This document shows, one piece after another, positions 8,954-18,077 of a DNA stretch of 61,930 bases; position 1 is the stretch's first letter; every line of letters starts with the position of its first letter. This stretch comes from an uncultured Sterolibacteriaceae bacterium. GTDB taxonomy: Bacteria > Pseudomonadota > Gammaproteobacteria > Burkholderiales > Rhodocyclaceae. The stretch lies in contig CALARK010000027.1 in assembly GCA_937888595.1 (NCBI GenBank), positions 1-61,930 on the forward strand. Reading direction: 5' to 3'. The notes beneath the pieces are model-generated. The model searched no databases and was not told the origin of the DNA. It worked only from the letters and a program-made list of their open reading frames with translations. The position numbers and the translations under genes were made by a program.

Positions 8954-9032
8954 TGACCGAGCGCCGCTGTTTTGGCTCCGGCATAACGTTCGCTTTGCTC
9001 ACGTTAGCCTGCACCGGAAAGCCGAGATCGCG

Positions 9033-11123
9033 ATGACGGATTCGTCGAGTTCATCGCGTCGGTTTTTTGAGCACGAGCTCGAGGAAAAGCTCGACGCCCT
9101 CCTGTTCGCCTCGCCCTCGCATCGCTCGATCGAACGCCTTGCGGCGTTGCTCGAGCCGTTGCCGCGCCGGCACCAGGACCTGGTGCTGCACTGGGCCGGC
9201 GTCGCGGCGCAGACCTATGCCGAGATCGGCTACCTGATCGCCACGCTCGCGCCCCAGGCGCTCGAACGGTTCGGCCCCGATTCCAATGCGGCGTTCGAAG
9301 CCTGGGTGATCGCCGGGCTGGATGCCTACGACAAGCAGGGCCTGCGGCCGGCGATGGAGATGCTGCGCGACATCGACGGCTTCGTCGCCATCCGCCAGGG
9401 ACGGCTCTACGCACAATTCGCCGAAGTCGAGCAGCGGCTTGCACGTTTCGTGCAGGGCCTTTCCGGGCGGCCGCTCGCCGTGAAAGCGGGCGCTTACCCC
9501 TGGACCGATACCGAGACGATCTTCCTGCCGGCGCGCATCGCGCAGTTCGATGCCGCGGAAGACAACCGGCAGCTCTACAAGAGCCTTGCCGTCCAGCTCT
9601 GGGCGCAGACGCGCTACGGCACCTTCGCCGTCGATCTCGATGCCGAACTGGCCCGCTGGCCCGAGCGCGAACAGGCGCTGACCTGGCTGGCGCATCTGGA
9701 GGCGGCGCGGCTCGAAGCGCGTGTCGCCCGGGAGCTTCCGGGCCTCGGGACGCTGCTGGCCGCCGTGCGCGGGTCGTGGCCCGCGGAAATCGGGGCGGCG
9801 CTGGCAGAACTGCAAGCGCCGCAGGCCACGGTGGACGTGTCGCTGCGCTGGCTGGCGAAATTCATGGCGCAGGGTACCGTCCCGCCGGCGCCGACTTTTT
9901 GCGGGCGGCTCGATCCCGGCATCGCGGCCCGCGTACGCGCAGAACGCATCGCGCGCGATACCGAAACGTTGAAGAAGACGCTGGCGGTGTTGAAAGGGGC
10001 GGCCGGCAGGAAACCGGCGGCGCCCAACGAGTTCGCCGCACAACTAAACAGCGAAACCGGCGAGATCGAAGTCAGCGTTGATGGCGAGGCCGTCGCCTTG
10101 CCCCCGGATGCGCAGGCCGCGGCCCAATCCCTGCAGCAGGACCTGGGACAGGTGCCGCCCGAGGCGCTGACGCCCGCCGGGGACGGTGCCTGGACGCCGG
10201 TCGATCCGGAGACAGTGTCGGCACCGCCGGAACTCAAGAGCGACCGCGATGCGGATTATTTCTACGACGAATGGGACTACCACCGCAACGCCTATCGGCG
10301 CGGCTGGTGCCACGTTTACGAAATGCCGGTGAAGCCCGGCGACGGCGCTTTCGTCCACGAGACGCGCCAGCGCCATGCGGCGCTGATCGCCCAGCTCAAG
10401 CGCAAGTTCGAGGCGGTGCGCGGCGAGGACCGCATCCTCGGCCGCCAGCCCGAGGGCGAGGAGATCGACCTCGATGCGCTGGTCGAAGCGGTGAACGACC
10501 GCCGCGGCGGCGCCGAACCCTCCGAGCGGCTCTTCAGCCGCCGGTTGCGCAATGAACGCAGCCTCGCCGCGATGTTCATGGTCGACATGAGCGGCTCGAC
10601 CAAGGGCTGGGTGAACGATGCCGAGCGCGAGGCACTGGTGATGCTGTGCGAGGCGCTCGAGAAACTCGGCGACAGCTACGCGATCTACGGCTTCAGCGGC
10701 TGGACGCGCACGCGCTGCGACATCTACCGCATCAAGTCGTTCGCCGATCGCTACGACGATGCCGTGCGTGCCCGCATCGATGGCATCGAGGCCAAGGACT
10801 ACACGCGCATGGGCGTGGCGATCCGCCACTTGACCCGGCTCCTGGCCGCCCAGCCCGCCCGCCACAAGCTGCTGGTGACCCTGTCGGACGGGCGGCCAGA
10901 CGACTTCGGCGACGAATATCGCGGCAACTATGGCATCGAGGACACCCGCCGTGCGCTGCAGGAAGCCCGCCAGCAGGGCATCCGCAGCTACTGCGTGACG
11001 ATCGACCGCCACGGCCAGGACTATCTCAAGCACATGATGGGGCCGGCTGCCTATACGGTGCTCGACGACGTGAAGAAGCTACCCCTGAAGGTGGCCGATA
11101 TCTATCGGCGGCTGACGGTGTGA
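9033..11123 (+). CDS. CbbO/NorD-like VWA-domain protein, first copy
   Basis: A 696-residue partner of the MoxR ATPase upstream. The C-terminal VWA domain carries a MIDAS DMSGSTKG (about residue 517), a T-containing YTRMGVAIRH and an acidic LSDGRPDDFGDEY. The FYDEWDYHRNAYRRGWCHV stretch before it is reminiscent of NorD. The N-terminal two thirds are helical and poorly conserved. A copy of the dispersed repeat encodes TVPPAPTF at residues 282-289, in an interdomain linker. It differs markedly in length and sequence from the cbbM-linked CbbO at 50648. NorD versus CbbO is unresolved. Confidence 0.8.
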   Translation: MTDSSSSSRRFFEHELEEKLDALLFASPSHRSIERLAALLEPLPRRHQDLVLHWAGVAAQTYAEIGYLIATLAPQALERFGPDSNAAFEAWVIAGLDAYDKQGLRPAMEMLRDIDGFVAIRQGRLYAQFAEVEQRLARFVQGLSGRPLAVKAGAYPWTDTETIFLPARIAQFDAAEDNRQLYKSLAVQLWAQTRYGTFAVDLDAELARWPEREQALTWLAHLEAARLEARVARELPGLGTLLAAVRGSWPAEIGAALAELQAPQATVDVSLRWLAKFMAQGTVPPAPTFCGRLDPGIAARVRAERIARDTETLKKTLAVLKGAAGRKPAAPNEFAAQLNSETGEIEVSVDGEAVALPPDAQAAAQSLQQDLGQVPPEALTPAGDGAWTPVDPETVSAPPELKSDRDADYFYDEWDYHRNAYRRGWCHVYEMPVKPGDGAFVHETRQRHAALIAQLKRKFEAVRGEDRILGRQPEGEEIDLDALVEAVNDRRGGAEPSERLFSRRLRNERSLAAMFMVDMSGSTKGWVNDAEREALVMLCEALEKLGDSYAIYGFSGWTRTRCDIYRIKSFADRYDDAVRARIDGIEAKDYTRMGVAIRHLTRLLAAQPARHKLLVTLSDGRPDDFGDEYRGNYGIEDTRRALQEARQQGIRSYCVTIDRHGQDYLKHMMGPAAYTVLDDVKKLPLKVADIYRRLTV
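9876..9899 (+). repeat. Dispersed 24-bp repeat, copy 1 (in CbbO/NorD-like gene)
   Basis: One mismatch to the consensus (first base). Read in frame as TVPPAPTF. Confidence 0.85.
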
Positions 11124-11168
11124 GCGTGGGCGGGGCGCTGCCCGCCATGGGACCATGGGGGCCATGAC

Positions 11169-13385
11169 CTAGGGCGCCGGCCGCTCCAGCCATTTCAACA
11201 GGATTTGGTAGAGCCGCTCGGCGCGCACCGGCTTGGCGATGTGTTCGTTCATGCCGGCCTGGAGGCAGAGCTCGCGGTCTTCGGTGAAGGCATTCGCCGT
11301 CATCGCCAGGATCGGCGTCGTCCGGTTCCGCGATTCGGCGCGAATCGCGCGGGCGGCATCAACGCCGTTCATGATCGGCATCTGCATGTCCATCAGGATC
11401 AGGTCGTAGTCGTTGCGGCATGCCAGGTCGAGCGCTTCCCGGCCGTTCTCGGCGATGTCCACGACGAAGCCGATATCCTCCATCTGGAAGCACGCCACTT
11501 CCCGATTCACCGGCTCGTCCTCGGCCAGCAGGACATGCGTACCGGCATGGTCGCGCCGCAGCCGGTCTTCGGCGTTGGCGCCGTCGAAAGTCGGCGCCGG
11601 CGGAACGGCATCGACTTTCCGGCGAACCAGCCGTACCGTGAACCAGAAGGTGCTGCCGGCGCCCGGCGTACTTTCGACGCCGATTTCGCCGCCCATGTGC
11701 TGGACCAGCTGCTTGCTGATGACGAGCCCCAGCCCGGTGCCGCCGTATTTGCGCGTCATCGAGCTGTCGGCCTGCTCGAAAGAGGCGAAGAGACGTTCGC
11801 GCACCCCGGGTTCGATGCCGATGCCGGTATCGCTGATGTCGAAGCGGACCTGGACAGCCGCGGGCGTTTCCGTGAGCGGGCGGACGCGGATGCGGACGCT
11901 GCCCTGATTCGTGAACTTGATGGCATTGCCGGCCAGGTTCAGCAGTATCTGGCCGAGGCGCAGCGGATCGCCCTGCAGGGGAAGCCGCGCCAGCGCATCG
12001 GGCAACTCGGTCTCCAGCGACAGCCCTTTCTCGGCGGCCCTGTGGCCAAGCACGCCGGTCAGGGTGTCGAGAATGTCCGCGAGTTGCAGCGGCTTGTCCT
12101 CGAGTACCAGGCGCCCGGCCTCGATCTTGGACAGGTCGAGGATGTCGTTGAGCACGCCGAGCAGGTGGTGTGCCGCGTCATGGGCCTTGTCGAGTTGCGC
12201 GCTGCCGACGGGATCGTCCATGCGCCGCTTTGCCATGTGCAGCATTCCCATGATGCCGTTGATGGGGGTGCGAAGCTCGTGGCTCATGTTGGCGAGGAAG
12301 GTGCTCTTGGCGCGGTTGGCGGCTTCGGCGGCGTCCTTGGCGCTGGCCAGCTCGGCAGTTCGCTGCGCCACCAGTTCCTCGAGATGGTGACGGTACTGCT
12401 GGAGCTCATTCTCCGCCGCCTTCCGCTCGGTGATGTCGTGGGCGATGCCGAGGACGCCGATCAGCTGGTTATGCGCGTCGCGCATCGGCACCTTGGTGGT
12501 TTCCAGTCTCTCGCGATGTCCGTCGGCCGCGAACGTCACTTCTTCCTCGTTCCGCGTCGGACCGTTTTTTTCCATCGCGGCGCGGTCGTTGTTGCGGAAG
12601 AAATCGGCGAGTTCCCTGCTGACGAAATCGTAGTCGGTCTTGCCTGCGATTTGCTGTTCGCGGGCGCCGAAAAACTGCTCGAAGCGGGGATTGCAGGCCA
12701 GGTAGACGCCCTGGGGATCTTTCAGCCAGATCAGGTCCGGCAACGTGTCGATGAGGGTGCGCAGGATGGCCCGCTCGCGGATCAAGGTGTCCTGCGCTGC
12801 CTGCAGCGCCTGCTGGTCGACCAGCAGGCGTTCATGGTTGCGGAAGATCAGGCACAGCAGCATGGTGGCGAGCGGGTAGAACAGCAGCAGCACCCACCAG
12901 GCCTGTTCGATGAAGGCATACCCCGCCTGGTTCGGAATCTGGGTGAATGCCGCCAGCTGCGCCAGCTGGACCAGGATGCCCAGCACGAGGTAGTGCCCGG
13001 CGCGCGGCGTAGTCTCGAGGCGTGCCCACCACATCTGCGCAAGACTCCCCAGCAATGCCGACTGCAGGATGATCGTGATGCCGATGACCGCGCCGATGCC
13101 GCCCAGCTGGTAGCGATAGATCGCCGCCATGGCGGCTGCAATCGCTGCCGCCACGCCCCCGCCGACCACGCCCGCCACCGCCAGCACGATCGACCGGCCG
13201 TCGAAAATCAGGCCCGGTGCGAAATTGACCGGATTGGCCATGCCGAGCAGCACGACGCCGCCGAACAGCAAGCCGAGGACGATGCGCTGATTCAGCGAAT
13301 GCCTGGGCAGGTGGGAGATGACGAGCTGACCGGCGGCGACCAGGGCGACCAGGAACGCGATGTTGTTGATCAGGTTGAGGAACAT
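11169..13385 (-). CDS. Hybrid sensor histidine kinase with LytS-type membrane domain, PAS and receiver
   Basis: A 738-residue inner-membrane hybrid kinase. Residues 1-165 hold about five or six hydrophobic helices like the 5TMR-LYT domain (MFLNLINNIAFLVALVAAGQ; NPVNFAPGLIFDGRSIVLAV). Next come a PAS domain (about 205-325, DLIWLKDPQGVYLACN), a coiled coil, HisKA with FLANMSHELRTPING (His about 366), HATPase (NAIKFTNQG; DTGIGIEP; GGTGLGL) and a C-terminal receiver with the phospho-acceptor in LILMDMQMP (about 663). The linker before the receiver is a repeat copy read AVPPAPTF. It converges on the CbbO/NorD-like gene. No response regulator is adjacent, so output probably goes through a separate HPt or regulator. 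Ligand unknown. Confidence 0.9.
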   Translation of the reverse strand: MFLNLINNIAFLVALVAAGQLVISHLPRHSLNQRIVLGLLFGGVVLLGMANPVNFAPGLIFDGRSIVLAVAGVVGGGVAAAIAAAMAAIYRYQLGGIGAVIGITIILQSALLGSLAQMWWARLETTPRAGHYLVLGILVQLAQLAAFTQIPNQAGYAFIEQAWWVLLLFYPLATMLLCLIFRNHERLLVDQQALQAAQDTLIRERAILRTLIDTLPDLIWLKDPQGVYLACNPRFEQFFGAREQQIAGKTDYDFVSRELADFFRNNDRAAMEKNGPTRNEEEVTFAADGHRERLETTKVPMRDAHNQLIGVLGIAHDITERKAAENELQQYRHHLEELVAQRTAELASAKDAAEAANRAKSTFLANMSHELRTPINGIMGMLHMAKRRMDDPVGSAQLDKAHDAAHHLLGVLNDILDLSKIEAGRLVLEDKPLQLADILDTLTGVLGHRAAEKGLSLETELPDALARLPLQGDPLRLGQILLNLAGNAIKFTNQGSVRIRVRPLTETPAAVQVRFDISDTGIGIEPGVRERLFASFEQADSSMTRKYGGTGLGLVISKQLVQHMGGEIGVESTPGAGSTFWFTVRLVRRKVDAVPPAPTFDGANAEDRLRRDHAGTHVLLAEDEPVNREVACFQMEDIGFVVDIAENGREALDLACRNDYDLILMDMQMPIMNGVDAARAIRAESRNRTTPILAMTANAFTEDRELCLQAGMNEHIAKPVRAERLYQILLKWLERPAP
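11586..11609 (-). repeat. Dispersed repeat, copy 2 (in hybrid kinase)
   Basis: Two mismatches to the consensus. On the coding (minus) strand it is read in frame as AVPPAPTF between the HATPase and receiver domains. Confidence 0.85.
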
Positions 13386-13503
13386 GCGTCTCCGCAGGGG
13401 CGGGGGAAGGAGGAATATTATTTACTATAGATCAAAGGGATCGCGAATGCGAAATATGGCCAATTACATAGATGGCGATCGTGCGGTGCCGATCCCCGGC
13501 CGC
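13386..13503 (-). promoter_or_regulatory. AT-rich gap upstream of the hybrid kinase
   Basis: 118 nt, noticeably AT-rich near 13416-13470 against a GC-rich background, between the methyltransferase stop and the kinase start on the same strand. It probably carries the kinase promoter; no confident -35/-10 pair was assigned. Confidence 0.35.
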
Positions 13504-14415
13504 TCAGGCCGAGGCCCATGCCGCATAGAGTGGATCGGCGTATTGCGTCTGCCGGTAGTACTTGTCGTCGGCGGGGCGCGGCAGCCCGCGCAGGGATTCG
13601 GCGTGGAGGCCGGAGAAGCCGGCCCGCTGCAGGTGGCGCAGCACCCAGGCGATGCGGCTGAAGGGGGGCAAAGTCGGCCATGGCAGGACGGCCTTGGGCG
13701 GGAACCAGCGTTCCGAGAAGCTGATCATGCACGTTCCGCCGGGTTTCAGGGTGCGGCGGACCTCGCGCAGCACGGCCTCGGGGCGTACGAGGTATTCGAT
13801 CGACAGGGCGCATAGGGCGACGTCGAAGCGCGCATCCGCGAAGGGCAGCACGGGGGTGGCGTTGAGGTCGTGCACGATGCGTTCGGTCAGTAGCCGGTTG
13901 TCGGCCAGTTCCGCCGCATTCATGCCGAGGCCGACCAGTTCGGCCGGGCCGGCTGCCACGGGCAGGTGCGAATCGCAGCTCGCCATCAGGTCCAGCACGG
14001 CCATGCCGTCGCGGACGAAGCGGCCGGTGAATTCACGCCAGACCGATTGTGCCGCGGCATCGAGATGGTCGACGCGTCGCGGCACTGCGTAGAAGCCGGC
14101 ATCGTCGTCGTCGGGACGCGCATAGGGTTCGGCGAGGCCGGCCAGCGCAGCGAGGTCGGCCTGCCTGTCGGTGCCGTGCTTCAAGGCGAAGAGGAGGGGA
14201 AGAAAGCCGCTGGCTTCCGCGTCGTCGCGGTCGAGTACGGTAGCGGCCAGTTCGCCGTGCGTTGCCGTCCCGCCGGCGCCGACTTTCTCGATCATGGCGG
14301 CGAACGCAACGGGCAGGTCGCTGTCCTGCGGATCGACGCCGGAGAATCGGTGGCGGTCGCGGTGTTGCGCGATCGAGCTTCCCCAGTCGCGGGAAAGCTC
14401 GAGGGTGAGGCTCAA
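13504..14415 (-). CDS. SAM-dependent methyltransferase-like protein with an N-terminal extension
   Basis: A protein of about 303 residues. The C-terminal two thirds look like a class I methyltransferase of the type 11 kind: VLDLMASCDSHLP for motif I, HDLNATPVLPFADARFDVALCALSIEYL for motifs II/III, and LREVRRTLKPGGTCMISFSERWFPPKA. Motif I lacks the usual GxGxG. The N-terminal region (LTLELSRDWGSSIA... FAAMIEK) is not recognised. No ATG lies in the early frame, so I chose TTG 14415 just after the upstream CBS gene; other starts are possible. A repeat copy is read KVGAGGTA near residue 45. Probably co-transcribed with the CBS gene 13 nt upstream. Confidence 0.6.
   Translation of the reverse strand: MSLTLELSRDWGSSIAQHRDRHRFSGVDPQDSDLPVAFAAMIEKVGAGGTATHGELAATVLDRDDAEASGFLPLLFALKHGTDRQADLAALAGLAEPYARPDDDDAGFYAVPRRVDHLDAAAQSVWREFTGRFVRDGMAVLDLMASCDSHLPVAAGPAELVGLGMNAAELADNRLLTERIVHDLNATPVLPFADARFDVALCALSIEYLVRPEAVLREVRRTLKPGGTCMISFSERWFPPKAVLPWPTLPPFSRIAWVLRHLQRAGFSGLHAESLRGLPRPADDKYYRQTQYADPLYAAWASA
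14264..14287 (+). repeat. Dispersed repeat, copy 3 (in methyltransferase-like gene)
   Basis: One mismatch (last base). Antisense to the consensus relative to the host gene, which reads it as KVGAGGTA. Confidence 0.85.
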
Positions 14416-14428
14416 GGTGTGCGGATGC

Positions 14429-15046
14429 CTAGACGTTGTCCTGCGCGAGCAGGCCTTCGATCTCGGTGAAGGTCGAGCCGACGTCGAAGGTCTGGATCGC
14501 CGCGCCGAGCTGGCGGCCGATCTGGGTGGCCGAGAAGATGCCGCGGATGCGCACCTTGCCGCCGACCGGATCGCGCTCGCCGACCAGCGCATGCTGGCGG
14601 TGCAGCGACTTCAGCGTGGTGACGATGTCGCTGACCTTGGCGGTGAGCACGTCGCGCGTATCGATCAGGTCGATCTGCTCGCGCGGGCACATCAGGTCGC
14701 TGACGAGCAGGTCGGTGAACTTGCCGCCGCGCTCCTGGATCATCTGGATCGGCTTTTCGCCGCTGGTATCGCGCGAGGTGATCAGGCCGAGCACTTCGTC
14801 GTCGCGGTTGACCACGAGCAGCAGGCGCACGCCGCGCGAGATCATCGTCTGGTTGGCCTGGGCCAGCGTCGCTTCGGGGCCGATGGTGGCGACGGAGACC
14901 TGCTTGAAGTCGGTCATGACGCACATGGCCGGCGAGTCGGCGCGCACCAGCGTGAAGGTGCTCGGCTCGGAGTAACCGGTACCTTGCGGCGCCTTGAAGG
15001 TCTGCAATCCCGACGCTGCGGGGCCGTCCTTGTGAATCAGGGTCAT
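14429..15046 (-). CDS. CBS-domain pair protein
   Basis: A 205-residue soluble protein with two CBS motifs (about residues 45-105, VMTDFKQVSVATIGPEATL and GLITSRDTSG; about 115-190, VSDLMCPREQIDLID and RGIFSATQIGRQLG). CBS pairs usually bind adenine nucleotides and regulate a partner. No catalytic domain is attached. The start has a strong AAGGAGG about 8 nt upstream. Located upstream of the methyltransferase-like gene on the same strand. Confidence 0.82.
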   Translation of the reverse strand: MTLIHKDGPAASGLQTFKAPQGTGYSEPSTFTLVRADSPAMCVMTDFKQVSVATIGPEATLAQANQTMISRGVRLLLVVNRDDEVLGLITSRDTSGEKPIQMIQERGGKFTDLLVSDLMCPREQIDLIDTRDVLTAKVSDIVTTLKSLHRQHALVGERDPVGGKVRIRGIFSATQIGRQLGAAIQTFDVGSTFTEIEGLLAQDNV

Positions 15047-15088
15047 TTTTTTCCTCCTTGATCGACCGTGCGTAATCTTAGCCTGACT

Positions 15089-16105
15089 TCAGCGCTTCGT
15101 GTCCGCCGTGTCCGGGTTCCCCGAGCCGGCGGCGGCGCGCTTGAGCCGGTCCGAGATCGCCTGCCAGGGCTGACCGACGGGCTTCTGCACGTAGATGCGA
15201 TCGCAGCCCAGCGCGTCGAGTTCGCGCAGGCTGGCGTAGAGGTCGCGCGCGAAGCCGGCCGGGTCGGCCGGGGCGACGCGCCAGGTGACGCCGGGCATTT
15301 CGAAGGGCGCCGGATGCGTGGCCAGCACGGCGACGCGCTCCTGCTGCACGATGGCGTTGCGCAAGGCGATCGGCAGGCTGTCGTCGGGCATCAGCACCAG
15401 CGGCGTGCGCGGGGCGTAGTGGGCCTCGAGGGTGCCGGAGGCGCGGTTCTTCACCAGGTCCGGCGGCGCCAGCGGATCGTCGGGCGAGATCGGCACGCGG
15501 CCCAGCACGAGGCCGATGTCGACCGCCGAGAGCATGCCGGGGCGCAACAGCACGGCCCGCCGGCCAGTCAGGTCGATGATGGTCGATTCGATGCCGACCT
15601 GGCAGGGGCCGCCGTCCAGCACCATCGCGACCGCGGCACCCAGGTCCTCGCGCACGTGCTGCGCGGTGGTCGGGCTGATGCGGCCGAACCTGTTTGCTGA
15701 CGGAGCAGCCAGCCCGCCACCACTGGCGCCGCCGAACGCCTGGAGCAATGCGAGCGCGACCGGATGCCCGGGTACGCGCAGGCCGACGGTGTCCTGTCCG
15801 CCGGTGACGGCATCGGGAACATCGGGATGCCGCTTGAGGATCAGCGTCAGCGGACCGGGCCAGAACTTCGCCGCAAGCACGCGCGCCTCTGCGGGGATGT
15901 CGCGCGCCCAGTGATCGAGGTGTTCGGCGCCGGCGATATGCACGATCAGCGGATGATCGGCGGGGCGGCCCTTGGCGGCGAAGATCTTCGCGACCGCGTG
16001 CGGGTTCGAGGCATCGGCACCGAGGCCATAGACGGTCTCGGTCGGAAAGGCGACCAGTTCGCCCTGCCGGAGCAGGGCGGCAGCCCGTTCAATGTCTGTC
16101 GGCAT
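15089..16105 (-). CDS. Threonylcarbamoyl-AMP synthase, Sua5 type
   Basis: A 338-residue Sua5/YwlC-type enzyme making threonylcarbamoyl-AMP from threonine, bicarbonate and ATP for the t6A37 modification of ANN-decoding tRNAs. The YrdC domain (1-200) shows GELVAFPTETVYGLGAD, KIFAAKGRPADHPLIVHI, FWPGPLTLIL and APSANRFGRISPTTAQHV. The C-terminal Sua5 domain (about 205-338) follows the SGTLEAHYAPRTPL linker. The ATG at 16105 overlaps the TGA of purE, so it is translationally coupled. It ends the iorA-iorB-folD-purE-tsaC run. Confidence 0.92.
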   Translation of the reverse strand: MPTDIERAAALLRQGELVAFPTETVYGLGADASNPHAVAKIFAAKGRPADHPLIVHIAGAEHLDHWARDIPAEARVLAAKFWPGPLTLILKRHPDVPDAVTGGQDTVGLRVPGHPVALALLQAFGGASGGGLAAPSANRFGRISPTTAQHVREDLGAAVAMVLDGGPCQVGIESTIIDLTGRRAVLLRPGMLSAVDIGLVLGRVPISPDDPLAPPDLVKNRASGTLEAHYAPRTPLVLMPDDSLPIALRNAIVQQERVAVLATHPAPFEMPGVTWRVAPADPAGFARDLYASLRELDALGCDRIYVQKPVGQPWQAISDRLKRAAAGSGNPDTADTKR

Positions 16106-16596
16106 CAAACCTCGGGCAGGGTTTTGGCGAGCACCTTTTCGGTCTGCTTGCGGCGGAAGTCGGAGAGCTTCTGCGCCATGCCGGCGTCGGAGAGGGCGAG
16201 CATCGAGATGGCGAAGAGCGCGGCGTTGGTCGCACCGGCCTCGCCGATCGCGAAGGTGGCGACCGGGATGCCGCCGGGCATCTGCACCATCGCCAGCAGC
16301 GAATCGAAACCGCCGAGATGCTTCGAGGGCATCGGCACGGCGAGCACCGGCAGCTCGGTCTTGGCGGCGAGCACGCCGGCCAGGTGGGCCGCACCGCCGG
16401 CCGCGCCGATCAGCACCTTCATGCCGCGGCCGGCCGCACCGGAAGCGTAGTCCAGCGCCTGGTCGGGCGTGCGGTGGGCGGACAATACCTTGGCTTCATA
16501 GGGAACGCCGAACTGCTTCAGCGTTTCGGCGCAGGCCTTCATGACGGGCCAGTCGGAGTCCGAGCCCATGACGATACCGATGAGAGGGGTGCTCAT
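16105..16596 (-). CDS. purE: N5-carboxyaminoimidazole ribonucleotide mutase
   Basis: 163 residues, the normal size of class I PurE, which converts N5-CAIR to CAIR in de novo purine synthesis. Motifs: VMGSDSDWPVMK at the N-terminus, SAHRTPD (active-site His) and IGAAGGAAHLAGVLAA. The ATG at 16596 overlaps the folD stop in an ATGA arrangement. purK, its usual partner, is not in the window. Confidence 0.95.
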   Translation of the reverse strand: MSTPLIGIVMGSDSDWPVMKACAETLKQFGVPYEAKVLSAHRTPDQALDYASGAAGRGMKVLIGAAGGAAHLAGVLAAKTELPVLAVPMPSKHLGGFDSLLAMVQMPGGIPVATFAIGEAGATNAALFAISMLALSDAGMAQKLSDFRRKQTEKVLAKTLPEV

Positions 16597-17447
16597 TTCA
16601 GGGTCCTTTCTGCGGATTCGAGGGTGTTGGCGAGCAGCATGGTGATGGTCATCGGGCCGACGCCGCCGGGGACCGGGGTGATCGCGCCGGCGACTTCCTT
16701 GCACGATTTGAAATCGACGTCGCCGCACAGCTTGCCGTCGGGCAGGCGGTTGATGCCCACGTCGATGACGGTCGCGCCCGGTTTGATCATGTCACCCGTG
16801 ATCATCTTCGCGCGGCCGACCGCGGCGACGAGGATGTCGGCGCGCTTGGTGTGAAACGCCAGATCCTTCGACTGCGAATGGCAGACGGTGACGGTGCAAC
16901 TCTGCGCCAGCAGCAGCATCGCCATCGGCTTGCCGACGATGTTCGAGCGCCCGACGATGACGGCCTCGGCGCCCTTGAGCGGCACGTTGGCACTCTCCAG
17001 CATTTTCATCACGCCGTAGGGCGTGCAGGGGATGAAGCGCGGGTTGCCCTGCATCAGGGCGCCGACGTTCTCGGCGTGGAAGCCGTCGACATCCTTCTCG
17101 GGCGCGATGGCCTCGAGCACGGCGTCGGCGTCGAACTGCTTCGGCAACGGCAGCTGCACGAGGATGCCATGCACGCTCGGGTCGGCGTTGAGCTCGGCGA
17201 TCTTGCCGAGCACGACCATCGGTTCGACGTCGGGCGGGTAGGTTTCCTTGATCGAGCGGAAGCCGGCCTTTTCGCAGGCGGCGACCTTGTTGCGCACATA
17301 GACCTGCGAGGCCGGATCTTCGCCGACGAGGATCACGGCGAGGCAGGGGGTGATGCCCTGCGTGGCCTTGAGCGCGGCCGCCTTCTCGGCCAGTTCGGCG
17401 CGGACGGTCTGCGCCAGTGCGTTGCCGTCGATGATCTGCGCGGTCAT
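16593..17447 (-). CDS. folD: Methylenetetrahydrofolate dehydrogenase / cyclohydrolase
   Basis: 284 residues, bifunctional NADP-dependent 5,10-methylene-THF dehydrogenase and methenyl-THF cyclohydrolase. Visible: the YVRNKVAACEKAG motif with the catalytic lysine (about 50-62), VHGILVQLPLPKQ, the VDGFHAENVG loop, VIVGRSNIVGKPMA in the Rossmann domain and the C-terminal TPVPGGVGPMTITMLL. The ATG at 17447 overlaps the iorB stop (ATGA). Supplies one-carbon units for purines, matching purE next door. Confidence 0.96.
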   Translation of the reverse strand: MTAQIIDGNALAQTVRAELAEKAAALKATQGITPCLAVILVGEDPASQVYVRNKVAACEKAGFRSIKETYPPDVEPMVVLGKIAELNADPSVHGILVQLPLPKQFDADAVLEAIAPEKDVDGFHAENVGALMQGNPRFIPCTPYGVMKMLESANVPLKGAEAVIVGRSNIVGKPMAMLLLAQSCTVTVCHSQSKDLAFHTKRADILVAAVGRAKMITGDMIKPGATVIDVGINRLPDGKLCGDVDFKSCKEVAGAITPVPGGVGPMTITMLLANTLESAERTLK

Positions 17448-18067
17448 GCGGTTTCCTCCTCGTGCTGCGCGGCTTTCTCTGCAGCGCGGCCGGCTTCGAA
17501 AGCCTTCTGGTTCAGCTCGACCATCTGCGGCTTGCGGGCGCGGAAGCGCTTGAGGATGGACTCCAGCAACACCCCGGCGGGGAAGGGCAGGTGGTCGGCC
17601 ATGGCGCCGAGCATCACGGTGTTGCCGAGGCGCACGTCGCCGAGCGACAGGGCGATCTCCATGGCGTCGAAGGCGTGCAGCTGGTAGCCGCGCGACTTGA
17701 TTTCCGCCAGCGGGTCCTCCGGGTAGTCGTAGAGGCCGATGTCGACGACCGGCGGGACCAGCCGCGCGGTGTTCATCAGCACCAGGCCGCCGGGACGGAG
17801 CATGTGGCACCAGCGCATGCCTTCGGCGGCCTCGAAGGCGACCAGCAGGTCGGCCGTGCCGGGCATGATCTGCGGCGAGAGCACGCGGGGGCCGAAGCGC
17901 AGGTGCGATGAAACTACGCCGCCGCGCTGCGCCATGCCGGCGACTTCGGTTTTCTTCACGTCGTGGCCGAGCGCGATCGCGGCCTCGGCGAGGATCTCGG
18001 TGGCGGTCATGACGCCCTGGCCGCCGATGCCGACGACCAGGATATTGGTGATGTTGCTGTCGGGCAT
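17444..18067 (-). CDS. iorB: Indolepyruvate:ferredoxin oxidoreductase beta subunit
   Basis: 207 residues, the gamma-type catalytic subunit of arylpyruvate ferredoxin oxidoreductase. It shows VVGIGGQGVMTATEILAEAA at the N-terminus and KKTEVAGMAQRGGVVSSHLRFG. It pairs with IorA 10 nt upstream to oxidise aryl pyruvates (from aromatic amino acid transamination) to aryl-acetyl-CoA while reducing ferredoxin. Confidence 0.93.
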   Translation of the reverse strand: MPDSNITNILVVGIGGQGVMTATEILAEAAIALGHDVKKTEVAGMAQRGGVVSSHLRFGPRVLSPQIMPGTADLLVAFEAAEGMRWCHMLRPGGLVLMNTARLVPPVVDIGLYDYPEDPLAEIKSRGYQLHAFDAMEIALSLGDVRLGNTVMLGAMADHLPFPAGVLLESILKRFRARKPQMVELNQKAFEAGRAAEKAAQHEEETA

Positions 18068-18077
18068 GTCCGTCTCC

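Noticed and set aside
10201..10240. Partial repeat-like string GTCGGCACCGCCGGA in the first CbbO/NorD-like gene
   Set aside because: Lacks the A/T tail and the second half; probably chance in GC-rich DNA.
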